From assembly GCF_017315985.1 (NCBI RefSeq), contig NZ_JAFLVR010000023.1, positions 1 to 34,458 on the forward strand: a DNA stretch of 34,458 nucleotides, read 5' to 3'. Below are positions 27,259 through 34,458 of this stretch, piece after piece (position 1 is the stretch's first letter; each line of letters begins with the position of its first letter). Made by a program: the position numbers and the translations under genes. The notes below the pieces were generated by a model. It made no database searches. It was not told the DNA's origin and saw only the letters and a program-made list of their open reading frames with translations. Source of the stretch: Candidatus Enterococcus murrayae (lineage in GTDB: Bacteria; Bacillota; Bacilli; Lactobacillales; Enterococcaceae).

Positions 27259-29868
27259 TCAGATCCATTCCTTTGCTATTTTTATATATAACACTTTCCC
27301 TAATTGCGTTGCCAACATATAGGAAACGACAATCCCAACATACCAGAACCAATAAGTGTTTGGTAGATGAACAAACTCAAATTGTTCCGCAAGTGGGGTC
27401 AGAACGACTAAAGCACCTGCTGCTACGGCTAACAGTAAGCTGATAAAAACCTGTGGTGCTGGTCTACTTTGAAAGAAAGGAACTTTCTTTGTTCGAACCA
27501 TTAAAACAACTAGAGCTTGTGTCGTCAAGCCAATCATAAACCAGCCCGTTTGGAATAGGCTCTGTGCTCCAACAGTATTAGCACCGAAGACAAACCACAT
27601 TACTAAGAACGTCACAATATCAAAAATGGAACTGATTGGTCCGATGCATACGGTAAATTTAAGTAGACCTTTTGTTTCCCATTTAGTAGGTACTTGTAAT
27701 TCTTCATCGTCTACATTGTCCCATGGAATCGTCAACTGGGCGATATCATAGATTAAATTTTGTAAAAGCAACTGAAGCGACAGCATCGGTAGAAATGGCA
27801 AAAAGGCACTAGCAACCAAAATCGAGAACACATTTCCAAAATTGGAGCTGATAGTGATTTTGATATATTTCATCATGTTACTAAATACACGGCGACCTTC
27901 AATTACCCCGTTCTCCAAAACGCTCAAGCTTTTTTCCAATAAGATAATCGAACTGGCATCTTTTGTGATATCTGCTGCAGTATCTACTGATATTCCCACG
28001 TCTGCTTTGCGTAGAGCTGGCGCATCATTGATTCCATCTCCCATGAAACCTACCGTATGTCCTTTGATTTGCAGAGATTCAATGATTCGAGATTTCTGCA
28101 TAGGATTCAACTTTGCAAATAAATTGATTTTTTCAGCTGTTTGATACAGCTCGTCATCAGTCATTCTATCTATTTGATTCCCTAAAACATAATCGTCTGC
28201 AGGGATTCCTACATCTTGGCAAACCTTTTGAGCGACAATAGCATTGTCACCCGTTAAAACTTTCACTGATACACCATGTTGCTGCAGCGATTTAATCGCT
28301 GGTTTAGCCGAAGCTTTCGCAGGATCGAGAAATCCCATGAAGCCAATCAATGTCATATCTTTTTCATCCTCAGTCGAATATATCGCTTCATCATGGGCAT
28401 CACGACGAACAGCTACAGTAATAACTCGCATCCCTTGCCGATTCATTTTTTCATTGACTGTTTGCAATTGTTGACGGATTTCTGGTGTTAGCTCTAAAAT
28501 TTCTCCATCAATTTCAACGTATTTGCAAATTGCTGCCATCTCTTCGACGGCCCCTTTTGTAATCATCAATTGATGCTCATCGGTTTTCATTACGACAGTC
28601 AGACGACGCCGAGAAAAATCAAACGGGATTTCATCAATTTTTTGAACCGTTTGAAAAGGTAATCTGCGATCTTGTTCTTCGAAATAATTAATTACGGCAA
28701 TATCCATCAGATTTTTCCAACCAGTTTGATATGACGAGTTCATGAAAGCCAAATCTAGGACCTGTTCATTTTCGTGCCCTAACGGATCTAGATGTTGTAC
28801 TAATACAACTCGATCCTCCGTGATTGTCCCGGTCTTATCTGTACACAAAACATCCATACTGCCTAAATTCTGGATCGAAGCCAGCTCTTTTACGATGACT
28901 TTATGTTTTGAAAGAGTCAAAGCTCCTTTAGCTAAATTAGAACTCACGATCATCGGCAGCATTTCAGGGGTCAATCCAACCGCTACTGCAATAGCAAAGA
29001 AAAAGGCGCTACTCCAATCCCCTTTCGTCAAACCGTTAATCAAAAATACAAGTGGAAACAATACCATTACCATTCTTAACAATAATTTACTGACTTTGGC
29101 CAAACCAATATCAAAGGACGTTTTTCCACGCTTCGATGTCGCATTTTTCGCGATATCACCAAAAAAAGTTTGCTGTCCTGTCTTTAATATAATTGCTTTT
29201 CCCTGACCACTTAATACATCCGTTCCCATAAATACGAGGTTAGTTAAGTCCAATGCCGTCATATCTTCGGTCAGCTTTACCTCTTTCGCAAGATACTTTT
29301 CGACAGGCATCGATTCTCCCGTTAGCGATGATTGGTTGACAAAAAGGTCCTTCGTCCAAATCAAAACCGCATCTGCCGGAATCATATCGCCAGTCGCTAA
29401 CGTCAAAATGTCACCAGGCACGACCTCATCCATCGGAATTTCCTTTGTTTCTCCATTACGAGTGATCGCTGATGTATTTTCAATCATTTCTTTTAACTCA
29501 ATACTGGCTTTTTGTGATCGATATTCTTGGATAAAAGTAATTAGAACACTGGCTAAAATCATGATCGTCATTACAATTGCTGCCTCAAGATCATTTGTCA
29601 ACAATGAAACAATTGCTAAAAGTGCTAAAACATAGACAAATGGATCATTGAATGCTTGTAAAAACAATAGAATTCCAGGTGTTGGCTTTTGAGCAGAAAC
29701 TTCATTCGGACCATACTCCTCCAAACGACTTTGTGCATCCTCTTCCGATAACCCATGCAAAGAAGTTCGCAAATTTAGGAAAAGATCGCGATCAGATAAA
29801 ATCGCCAATTTTTTTAGTTCTTGATCTTTGTTGATTTTGCGAGCAAGAAGGTTTTTTTTGTTCATCAT
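27259..29868 (-). CDS. mgtA: Magnesium-transporting P-type ATPase
   Basis: The 869-residue type IIIB P-type ATPase imports Mg2+. It has an N-terminal cation-ATPase domain (about 20-90, GLSEEDAQSRLEEYGPNEV) and the actuator loop with TGES near 190. The phosphorylation site is DKTGTIT (D344), and the hinge GDGINDAPAL lies in the P domain. The C-terminal membrane region carries NLIYDIAQLTIPWDN, typical of MgtA/MgtB. The ATG at 29868 has aggaggaacaact upstream; a second ATG follows at once. An M-box riboswitch with terminator lies upstream, which strongly supports Mg2+ as substrate. It is a single-gene unit closed by its own terminator. Confidence 0.96.
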   Translation of the reverse strand: MMNKKNLLARKINKDQELKKLAILSDRDLFLNLRTSLHGLSEEDAQSRLEEYGPNEVSAQKPTPGILLFLQAFNDPFVYVLALLAIVSLLTNDLEAAIVMTIMILASVLITFIQEYRSQKASIELKEMIENTSAITRNGETKEIPMDEVVPGDILTLATGDMIPADAVLIWTKDLFVNQSSLTGESMPVEKYLAKEVKLTEDMTALDLTNLVFMGTDVLSGQGKAIILKTGQQTFFGDIAKNATSKRGKTSFDIGLAKVSKLLLRMVMVLFPLVFLINGLTKGDWSSAFFFAIAVAVGLTPEMLPMIVSSNLAKGALTLSKHKVIVKELASIQNLGSMDVLCTDKTGTITEDRVVLVQHLDPLGHENEQVLDLAFMNSSYQTGWKNLMDIAVINYFEEQDRRLPFQTVQKIDEIPFDFSRRRLTVVMKTDEHQLMITKGAVEEMAAICKYVEIDGEILELTPEIRQQLQTVNEKMNRQGMRVITVAVRRDAHDEAIYSTEDEKDMTLIGFMGFLDPAKASAKPAIKSLQQHGVSVKVLTGDNAIVAQKVCQDVGIPADDYVLGNQIDRMTDDELYQTAEKINLFAKLNPMQKSRIIESLQIKGHTVGFMGDGINDAPALRKADVGISVDTAADITKDASSIILLEKSLSVLENGVIEGRRVFSNMMKYIKITISSNFGNVFSILVASAFLPFLPMLSLQLLLQNLIYDIAQLTIPWDNVDDEELQVPTKWETKGLLKFTVCIGPISSIFDIVTFLVMWFVFGANTVGAQSLFQTGWFMIGLTTQALVVLMVRTKKVPFFQSRPAPQVFISLLLAVAAGALVVLTPLAEQFEFVHLPNTYWFWYVGIVVSYMLATQLGKVLYIKIAKEWI

Positions 29869-30102
29869 AGTTGTTCCTCCTAAAATTCAAGACAACCATC
29901 GTCGTCCCGTTATATTTATTTTTCGGTCGACTATCCTCATGATCCATCTTCCTCACATCCTCTCACTGGTTTGTTGCGGTCACTGTTGGGCTGGCTTTAC
30001 GACTAGCAGCTAATCTCTCATTGAGAAAACATTTCTAAAAGATTGCGAAAAATAAATTTGATTTTCACCAGACAAATCATTTTTCTACTTGCTGAAACCA
30101 GA
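29869..30102 (-). other. Long mgtA leader downstream of the riboswitch
   Basis: About 230 bases separate the riboswitch terminator from the mgtA start. They contain a possible 51-codon reading frame (ATG at 29947, stop at 29792) overlapping the first 77 bases of mgtA, with gagg too close to its ATG for a good site. A small hairpin (gacgac/gttgtc, near 29890-29907) lies just before the mgtA binding site. No other known RNA element is recognised. Confidence 0.4.
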
Positions 30103-30136
30103 AAAAAAAGCGCGCACTCGAAAATGAGCACGCGCG
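30103..30136 (-). terminator. Riboswitch-controlled terminator of mgtA
   Basis: On the minus strand GCGCGTGCTC-attttc-GAGTGCGCGC forms a GC-rich 10-bp stem with one wobble pair, followed by eight T. It lies directly after the M-box aptamer, the expression platform of a transcriptional off switch. Confidence 0.9.
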
Positions 30137-30146
30137 AAAATCCATT

Positions 30147-30305
30147 CATGTCCATCGTCGAGCTTTAGCACTATAGGGCGTAGACAAAATCTGTCAGCTA
30201 CGTTATGAATCACCTTCACGATGATCCCTGTTCTACCCATTGGCGTCTCTCGACATTTTTGGGCAGCAGCCTGTGTCCATATAGGAGCCTCACCTAACAA
30301 TTATT
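30147..30305 (-). ncRNA. M-box (ykoK leader) Mg2+ riboswitch
   Basis: The minus strand carries hallmark M-box segments in order: GTTAGGTGAGGCTCCTATAT, GCTGCTGCCCAAAAATGTC, GACGCCAATGGGT, AAGGTGATTC, and AGTGCTAAAGCTC, then ACGAT to close P1. At high Mg2+ the aptamer compacts and lets the following terminator form, shutting off mgtA. A 71-codon frame over this region (30085-30300) is a by-product and not a gene. Confidence 0.95.
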
Positions 30306-30321
30306 CTTATTTACATCCATA

Positions 30322-30350
30322 CTATATGTTACTTACCTTTCAGTGTCAAA
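30322..30350 (-). promoter_or_regulatory. Sigma-A promoter of the mgtA riboswitch transcript
   Basis: TTGACA (30345-30350), a 17-base spacer and TATAGT (30322-30327) on the minus strand make the best promoter of the window. Transcription would start near 30315, just ahead of the M-box. It lies right after the nitroreductase stop. Confidence 0.85.
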
Positions 30351-30353
30351 CAT

Positions 30354-31076
30354 TTACTTGAAAAATTTATTCATTTTCAGAAATTTATCAACTTCTTGAT
30401 TTGGTCTATTACTAAAATAATCCGCGAATTTTTTACTCCAAATTTTTGTTTCACGAGCTTCTGCAAATTTTTCCATCGTATCATCATAATCTGCAATTAA
30501 CTGATAATCATAATCTTGATATGTGTCATAATGAATGACCGCCATTTCAGGCAAGCGTGGTTTAACTCTCATTTCTACAGTAGGTTTTCCGATACTTAAT
30601 CCAGCAATTGGCAACACCTGTTCAGGCAGGTTCAAAAGTTTACTGACTTCCACAATATCCTTTCTAATTGAACCAACTACTACAGAACCTAATCCTAACG
30701 CTTCTGTTGCAATCACTGCATTTTCCAAAGCCAAAGCAGCATCTGTCACAGCTGTAATCAATGGATCGGTCCCTTCGCTGATAGGATAATCTACACCATA
30801 ATGTTCGGCAATCTTTTGTGTTCGTCTCAAATCCGCCACAAAAACTAGAAAAACTGAACTATGCAGCATATGAGGATTTCCAGGATTTAAAGACACGAGC
30901 TTTTCACGTATCTCACGATCTTTTATCACAATAATACTGTACATTTGTCCATTCATCCAACTCGGCGCTTGCCGACTAGCTTGCAAAATTTTTTTCAGCT
31001 CACCATCAGATAACTGATAATTTTCATCAAAATTCCGATAAGTTCGATGCTTCTTCATAACCTCTAACGCTTCCAT
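30354..31076 (-). CDS. NAD(P)H-dependent FMN nitroreductase family protein
   Basis: The 240-residue protein is of the NfsA/FRP type, an FMN-dependent flavoreductase or nitroreductase. The N-terminal HRTYRNFDENYQLSD and ASRQAPSWMNGQMYSIIVIKD contain the usual FMN-contacting Arg, Ser/Trp and Asn/Gln positions. GLGSVVVGSIRKD and LPIAGLSIGKP are typical of the central and C-terminal parts. The physiological substrate is unknown. The ATG at 31076 directly abuts the stop of the MocR-type regulator, and its aaggaggag site lies in the last codons of that gene. The two are therefore co-transcribed and translationally coupled. No terminator is seen between its stop and the mgtA promoter. Confidence 0.88.
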   Translation of the reverse strand: MEALEVMKKHRTYRNFDENYQLSDGELKKILQASRQAPSWMNGQMYSIIVIKDREIREKLVSLNPGNPHMLHSSVFLVFVADLRRTQKIAEHYGVDYPISEGTDPLITAVTDAALALENAVIATEALGLGSVVVGSIRKDIVEVSKLLNLPEQVLPIAGLSIGKPTVEMRVKPRLPEMAVIHYDTYQDYDYQLIADYDDTMEKFAEARETKIWSKKFADYFSNRPNQEVDKFLKMNKFFK

Positions 31077-32498
31077 CTAGCTCCTCCTTAGTTCCTTTGA
31101 AATAGCCTGCAGCTTTGCAAAAAAATGTTTTCGTGTTTGTTCTGTTAACCGAGTATAATTCACTCTCATTGCCATTGTATCATTACTAAACAAAAATGCG
31201 GGGGCTATCAATAATTTTTCTCTCAGAAAAATTTCCCAGTCTTTTCTAGTCAATTTTTGATGACGCCAAGTGAAATAAGCATAGATTCCTCCATCAATTT
31301 CAGATATCTGCCAATCTTCGGCAACAGTTTGTGCAGCAACATTGAATGCTGCTGCCCTTTGTTTCAATGCAAGGACTAACTCTTTTTGATTTTCTTCAAA
31401 AAGCGGATCAGTCAAAGCCGTATGGGCAATAACCTGAGGAAAAACACTAATAGAAAAATCCATCATCTGTTTAGCTTCAGACAATCGTTGAATCAAATTT
31501 CGATCTGCGACAATCCAACCAATTTTGATCGACGAACCAAAGATTTTCGATAATGATCCCAAATGAATCACTTGATGCGGAGCAAGCTCTTTCAATGAAG
31601 ACGGATTTTCACTAAAATTCATTTCACTAAACACTTCATCTTCTACGATCGGCAACTGATATTTTCGGCTAAGTTCGATCAATTCATTTCTGCGTTTAGT
31701 TGACATTGTTGATCCTGTCGGATTTTGAAAAGTGGGATTAAGAATAATCAACTTGATTTTTTTCGTTAGAATTAACTGCTCAAGCTTATCAATCCGCATC
31801 CCTTCCTTATCCATTTTCACACCATAAAGTTTGATACCAGCAGTCGCAAAAATTGGTAAAGAGTATAAAAATGATGGATCTTCGATTGCTACACTATCTC
31901 CGCTTTGCAGCATAACCTGAAGTAGCAAAAACATCGCTTGTTGAGCACCAGACGTAATCAAAACTTGGTCGGACGAAATATCAATTTTTTGTTCTGCTTT
32001 GACTCGCTGACAAATCACCTGTTGCAACGGCCGATAACCTAAAGGACTTTGCTTTCGCTCCTCCAGTAATAATTCTTCCCATGTATAGGAAGGAAAACGA
32101 AAATCAGGTATCAAGTTTAGCGGTAATTCTCCAGAATAAAGATCTAGAGACTCTGATGCATTTAATAATTCTTGAACTCTCTCTAAGAAAGGTTCTTTAG
32201 GATGTGTTTCTTGCGTGAATAGACTGCGCCAGTCAACTCGAGGTATCGTACTTCTTCCCCAGTTTCCCTCATTTACGATTGTTCCGCTTCCTTGCCTTCG
32301 CAATACCCATCCGAGACTAACTAATTCATCTAAAGAATGGACCACTGTAGAACGATTCACCCTATAGTACTGAGCTAATTTCCGTTCAGCTGGTAATCTA
32401 TCCCCAGGTTGTAACGTTCCGTCTTGGATATAGGTAATAATTTGCTCCATGATCTGCTGATAAATTGGTGTCGTTTTTGTATCTGACAGCTCCCACAT
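31077..32498 (-). CDS. MocR/PdxR-type regulator (GntR helix-turn-helix plus aminotransferase)
   Basis: The 473-residue fusion has a GntR winged helix (about 5-75, PIYQQIMEQIITYIQDG...LPAERKLAQYYRVNRSTV) joined by a linker to a fold-type I aminotransferase domain (about 115-470). PLP-binding residues are present: Asn in NPTFQNPTG (near 259), Asp in VEDEV (D287) and the Schiff-base Lys in SLSK (K318). Such proteins use PLP or a related ligand to control a neighbouring gene. PdxR members usually control pyridoxal phosphate synthesis genes, but here the partner is a nitroreductase, so the regulon differs. The ATG at 32498 has atgaggggatatt upstream. TTGACA lies at about 32558-32563 on the minus strand without a good -10. 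Confidence 0.9.
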   Translation of the reverse strand: MWELSDTKTTPIYQQIMEQIITYIQDGTLQPGDRLPAERKLAQYYRVNRSTVVHSLDELVSLGWVLRRQGSGTIVNEGNWGRSTIPRVDWRSLFTQETHPKEPFLERVQELLNASESLDLYSGELPLNLIPDFRFPSYTWEELLLEERKQSPLGYRPLQQVICQRVKAEQKIDISSDQVLITSGAQQAMFLLLQVMLQSGDSVAIEDPSFLYSLPIFATAGIKLYGVKMDKEGMRIDKLEQLILTKKIKLIILNPTFQNPTGSTMSTKRRNELIELSRKYQLPIVEDEVFSEMNFSENPSSLKELAPHQVIHLGSLSKIFGSSIKIGWIVADRNLIQRLSEAKQMMDFSISVFPQVIAHTALTDPLFEENQKELVLALKQRAAAFNVAAQTVAEDWQISEIDGGIYAYFTWRHQKLTRKDWEIFLREKLLIAPAFLFSNDTMAMRVNYTRLTEQTRKHFFAKLQAISKELRRS

Positions 32499-32585
32499 AA
32501 TATCCCCTCATTTTATTATTGGATGGCTCAACGCTAACCCAATTATGTTTGTCTGTCAACCATGGCTGCAAATCATCTTTCTAAA

Positions 32586-32623
32586 TTCGAAAAAAACTCA
32601 TTCCAAAAATTGGAATGAGTTTT
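32586..32623 (-). terminator. Intrinsic terminator after guaC
   Basis: Perfect 14-bp arms (aaaactcattccaa, ttggaatgagtttt) with a 3-base loop are followed on the minus strand by TTTTTTTCG. The stem is partly AT-rich but long. It lies 20 bases after the guaC stop. Confidence 0.85.
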
Positions 32624-32642
32624 AAAAGTTTTCTAAAAATCT

Positions 32643-33620
32643 TTAAATCGTGTCTCCGTTAAAAATTGAATTCTTAACAACCACGTAATCAACTTTTTGG
32701 AGGGCTTCTAAATCATTTCCCCCGGCGTAAGAAATTGATGACTGCAAATCTTGCTGCATCTCAACTAAAGTGTCTTTTAAAGAACCTTTATAAGGAATCC
32801 AGATTTTCTTTCCTTCAACATTTTTCTTTTCGCCTTTTTGAAACTCAGAGGCACTGCCGAAGTATTCCTTATACACAACACCATCTTCTACCATCGTTTC
32901 TCCTGGCGATTCCTCATGGCCTGCAAACAAAGACCCAATCATAACCATTGTTGCACCGAAACGAATCGATTTTGCAACATCACCATGCGTGCGGATTCCA
33001 CCGTCGGCAATGATTGGTTTGCGTGCAGCTTTTGCACACCAGCTTAATGCAGCTAACTGCCAGCCGCCAGTTCCAAAACCAGTTTTGATTTTTGTAATAC
33101 ACACTTTTCCAGGTCCAATTCCAAGTTTTGTCGCATCTGCTCCGGCATTTTCTAATTCCCGTACTGCCTCGGGAGTACCAACATTTCCCGCAATGACAAA
33201 CGTATCAGGCAAGTATTTTTTGATATGCTTAATCATATTAATAACTGGGTCTGAATGTCCATGGGCGATATCGATTGTAATAAAATCAGGCTTCAAATTT
33301 TCATCTGACAATCGTTTTACAAAATCATATTCATAACCTTTTACGCCGACACTGATCGATGTGAACAAACCTCGAGACTGCATTTTCTTTATAAAAGGAA
33401 TTCGTTCTTCTTCATAAAAACGATGCATAATATAGAAGTAACCATGTTCCGCCAAAAACTCTGCAATATTTTCATCAATGATTGTTTGCATATTGGCTGG
33501 TACCACTGGCATCTTAAAACTAAATTTCCCTAATCGGACAGTCGTATCACATTCTGATCGACTGTTCACAATACATTTGTTCGGAATTAACTGAATATCT
33601 TCATAATCAAATACTTTCAT
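32643..33620 (-). CDS. guaC: GMP reductase
   Basis: The 325-residue enzyme reduces GMP to IMP with NADPH, linking guanine to adenine nucleotide pools. The IMPDH/GMPR barrel is recognised by the N-terminus [16 protein letters not shown]. The catalytic loop is [17 protein letters not shown] (Cys174), and the later [19 protein letters not shown] and [14 protein letters not shown] are present. There is no CBS domain, and the length matches GuaC and not GuaB. The ATG at 33620 was chosen for its ttggaggccatt site; an earlier frame start at 33632 is not supported. A 12-base palindrome lies about 20 bases upstream. It is a single-gene unit with its own terminator. Confidence 0.95.
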   Translation of the reverse strand: MKVFDYEDIQLIPNKCIVNSRSECDTTVRLGKFSFKMPVVPANMQTIIDENIAEFLAEHGYFYIMHRFYEEERIPFIKKMQSRGLFTSISVGVKGYEYDFVKRLSDENLKPDFITIDIAHGHSDPVINMIKHIKKYLPDTFVIAGNVGTPEAVRELENAGADATKLGIGPGKVCITKIKTGFGTGGWQLAALSWCAKAARKPIIADGGIRTHGDVAKSIRFGATMVMIGSLFAGHEESPGETMVEDGVVYKEYFGSASEFQKGEKKNVEGKKIWIPYKGSLKDTLVEMQQDLQSSISYAGGNDLEALQKVDYVVVKNSIFNGDTI

Positions 33621-33638
33621 AATGGCCTCCAATGAATA

Positions 33639-33650
33639 AGATAGCTATCT
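33639..33650. repeat. 12-base palindrome in the guaC leader
   Basis: AGATAGCTATCT is a perfect palindrome about 20 bases upstream of the guaC ATG, just before its binding site. It has no loop, so a protein site is more likely than an RNA hairpin. Upstream, CTGACA-16-TAAAGT on the minus strand (near 33700) is a weak promoter candidate. No purine riboswitch is recognised. Confidence 0.35.
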
Positions 33651-33777
33651 CATTTTAATATGATCATTTTTCAAAAAAGTAGAAGAATGACTTTATTCTT
33701 GTCACATATGCTGTCAGGTTGAACTAAGCCGACAATTTTTTTCTTTGTACTGCTCAAACTAAGAAAAATGTGACTAA

Positions 33778-33807
33778 TAAAAAACATAGGGCACTATCGC
33801 CCTATGT
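33778..33807 (-). terminator. Intrinsic terminator after the uncharacterised gene
   Basis: Perfect 9-bp arms (acatagggc 33784-33792, gccctatgt 33799-33807) with a 6-base loop are followed on the minus strand by TTTTTTATT. It lies about 70 bases after the stop at 33880. Confidence 0.85.
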
Positions 33808-33879
33808 AATTTACAACATATTTACTTAAAAAGCAAGCTGATTTTGAATTTTGTAGTAAAAAACACGAACATTTTCTTT

Positions 33880-34308
33880 TTACACTAACGCGTTCCTTAA
33901 TTTTTTCGCTTGAAGACTGACTAAAAAGATAACATCTTCCATTTCCTCTTCATTCGTCACCTTCATTTCAATCTGTTGAGTATTCTTTGAAACATCTTCA
34001 AATTTTTTCTTAAATTCAGTTGACATCACTTTGACCATTGGAGTCAAATAACTCATTCCAAAATCTGGAAAGGGCGTAACTACTGAAAAATAATTCTTAT
34101 GAATCTTGATGCGGCAAAGCAATCCATCATATTGCTCAATAACTAGCTGCCATCCTATTTGCTTTTGGAAAATATATTTGATTTTAGGATCATAATGTCT
34201 CATGATTTGGGCCAATAAAATTTTTAAATACTGAGAATTCGGTAATCCAGACAAGATTGTCTGCAATTCGTGTTTCTCACCATCAGCTTTGGATCGTTTC
34301 CTTTCCAT
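33880..34308 (-). CDS. Uncharacterised protein, possibly DUF3788-like
   Basis: The 142-residue soluble, basic protein has no motif I can name with confidence. The central IFQKQIGWQLVIEQYDGLLCRIKIHKNYFSVV and the C-terminal QIEMKVTNEEEMEDVIFLVSL resemble the layout of DUF3788 proteins. In those, a GW-containing strand pair is followed late by a short acidic segment before a final helix. That is a pattern impression only. The ATG at 34308 was chosen with gaggcgagg upstream; a TTG at 34326 would include that site. It is a single-gene unit ending in its own terminator. Confidence 0.6.
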   Translation of the reverse strand: MERKRSKADGEKHELQTILSGLPNSQYLKILLAQIMRHYDPKIKYIFQKQIGWQLVIEQYDGLLCRIKIHKNYFSVVTPFPDFGMSYLTPMVKVMSTEFKKKFEDVSKNTQQIEMKVTNEEEMEDVIFLVSLQAKKLRNALV

Positions 34309-34387
34309 GGTCCTCGCCTCTTTCAATACACTTTGAAACGAAAAATAATTCTAACTAATGCAATTGCCTGTATGAGTTAAATTCCTT

Positions 34388-34458
34388 TTATTTTTCTTCG
34401 AATTCATATGTTTTTTTAACGCTATTTTCATATTTAGTTTGTAAGCGCCGAACCACAG
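34388..34458 (-). CDS. C-terminal end of a gene cut by the window edge
   Basis: One minus-strand frame runs from the window edge to a TAA at 34388-34390 and reads VVRRLQTKYENSVKKTYEF followed by EEK. The charged, protein-like composition suggests the last 22-23 codons of a gene lying mostly outside. Product unknown. Another frame is open to about 34350 but reads less like a protein. Confidence 0.4.
   Translation of the reverse strand, partial: VVRRLQTKYENSVKKTYEFEEK

Noticed and set aside
28742-29206. 154-codon plus-strand frame
   Set aside because: It is antisense to mgtA with no binding site or recognisable protein features.
30085-30300. 71-codon minus-strand frame upstream of mgtA
   Set aside because: It lies across the M-box aptamer and its terminator; the conserved RNA segments explain the sequence, and there is no binding site.

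Overview
The window looks like a chromosomal segment of a low-GC Gram-positive lactic acid bacterium, most likely an Enterococcus. This rests on gene content and order recalled from the genus (comEA-comEB-comEC-holA, rsmD-coaD-PDZ protease, ylbC-ylbF-ylbG, ylaN-ftsW-pyc, typA, pdhABCD with a two-lipoyl E2) and on strong AGGAGG-type ribosome binding sites. I cannot name the species. Every recognised gene except one (positions 20979-21614) lies on the minus strand, so transcription runs from high to low coordinates.

Layout in coordinate order. 1-5100: the late-competence DNA uptake locus comEA, comEB, comEC plus holA (DNA polymerase III delta). It is unusual in carrying an intrinsic terminator and a decayed second copy of the comEA 3' end between comEA and comEB. 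5065-7330: rsmD, coaD and a PDZ/Lon-type membrane protease. 7328-9234: ylbC, ylbF and ylbG, with overlapping ends and a terminator. 9235-14391: ylaN, ftsW and pyc from an extended -10 promoter. 14414-15872: two unrecognised genes followed by an interrupted reading frame, the most accessory-looking stretch. 16146-19222: typA, an inositol-monophosphatase family gene and a UPF0223 gene. 19287-21691: an Rgg-type regulator co-directional with a sugar O-acetyltransferase and divergent from a GPP34-family gene. 21655-27081: the pyruvate dehydrogenase operon pdhA-pdhB-pdhC-pdhD, with a sigma-A promoter, a candidate CcpA site and a palindrome upstream. 27225-30350: an mgtA-type Mg2+ P-type ATPase gene under a well-preserved M-box riboswitch with its terminator and promoter. 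30354-32498: a MocR/GntR-aminotransferase regulator coupled to a nitroreductase. 32593-33620: guaC. 33784-34308: an uncharacterised gene. The right edge holds the last codons of another gene.

Several genes connect at the pyruvate node: the PDH complex makes acetyl-CoA, pyruvate carboxylase makes oxaloacetate, and coaD serves CoA synthesis. Others are housekeeping: division (ftsW), ribosome-associated functions (typA, rsmD), replication (holA), Mg2+ supply (mgtA) and purine salvage (guaC). No rRNA, tRNA, insertion sequence, prophage or CRISPR array was seen. The parts most worth a second look are the comEA tail duplication, the Rgg/GPP34 divergent locus with an inverted repeat over the -35 region, the unknown gene pair before typA, and the MocR-nitroreductase pair.
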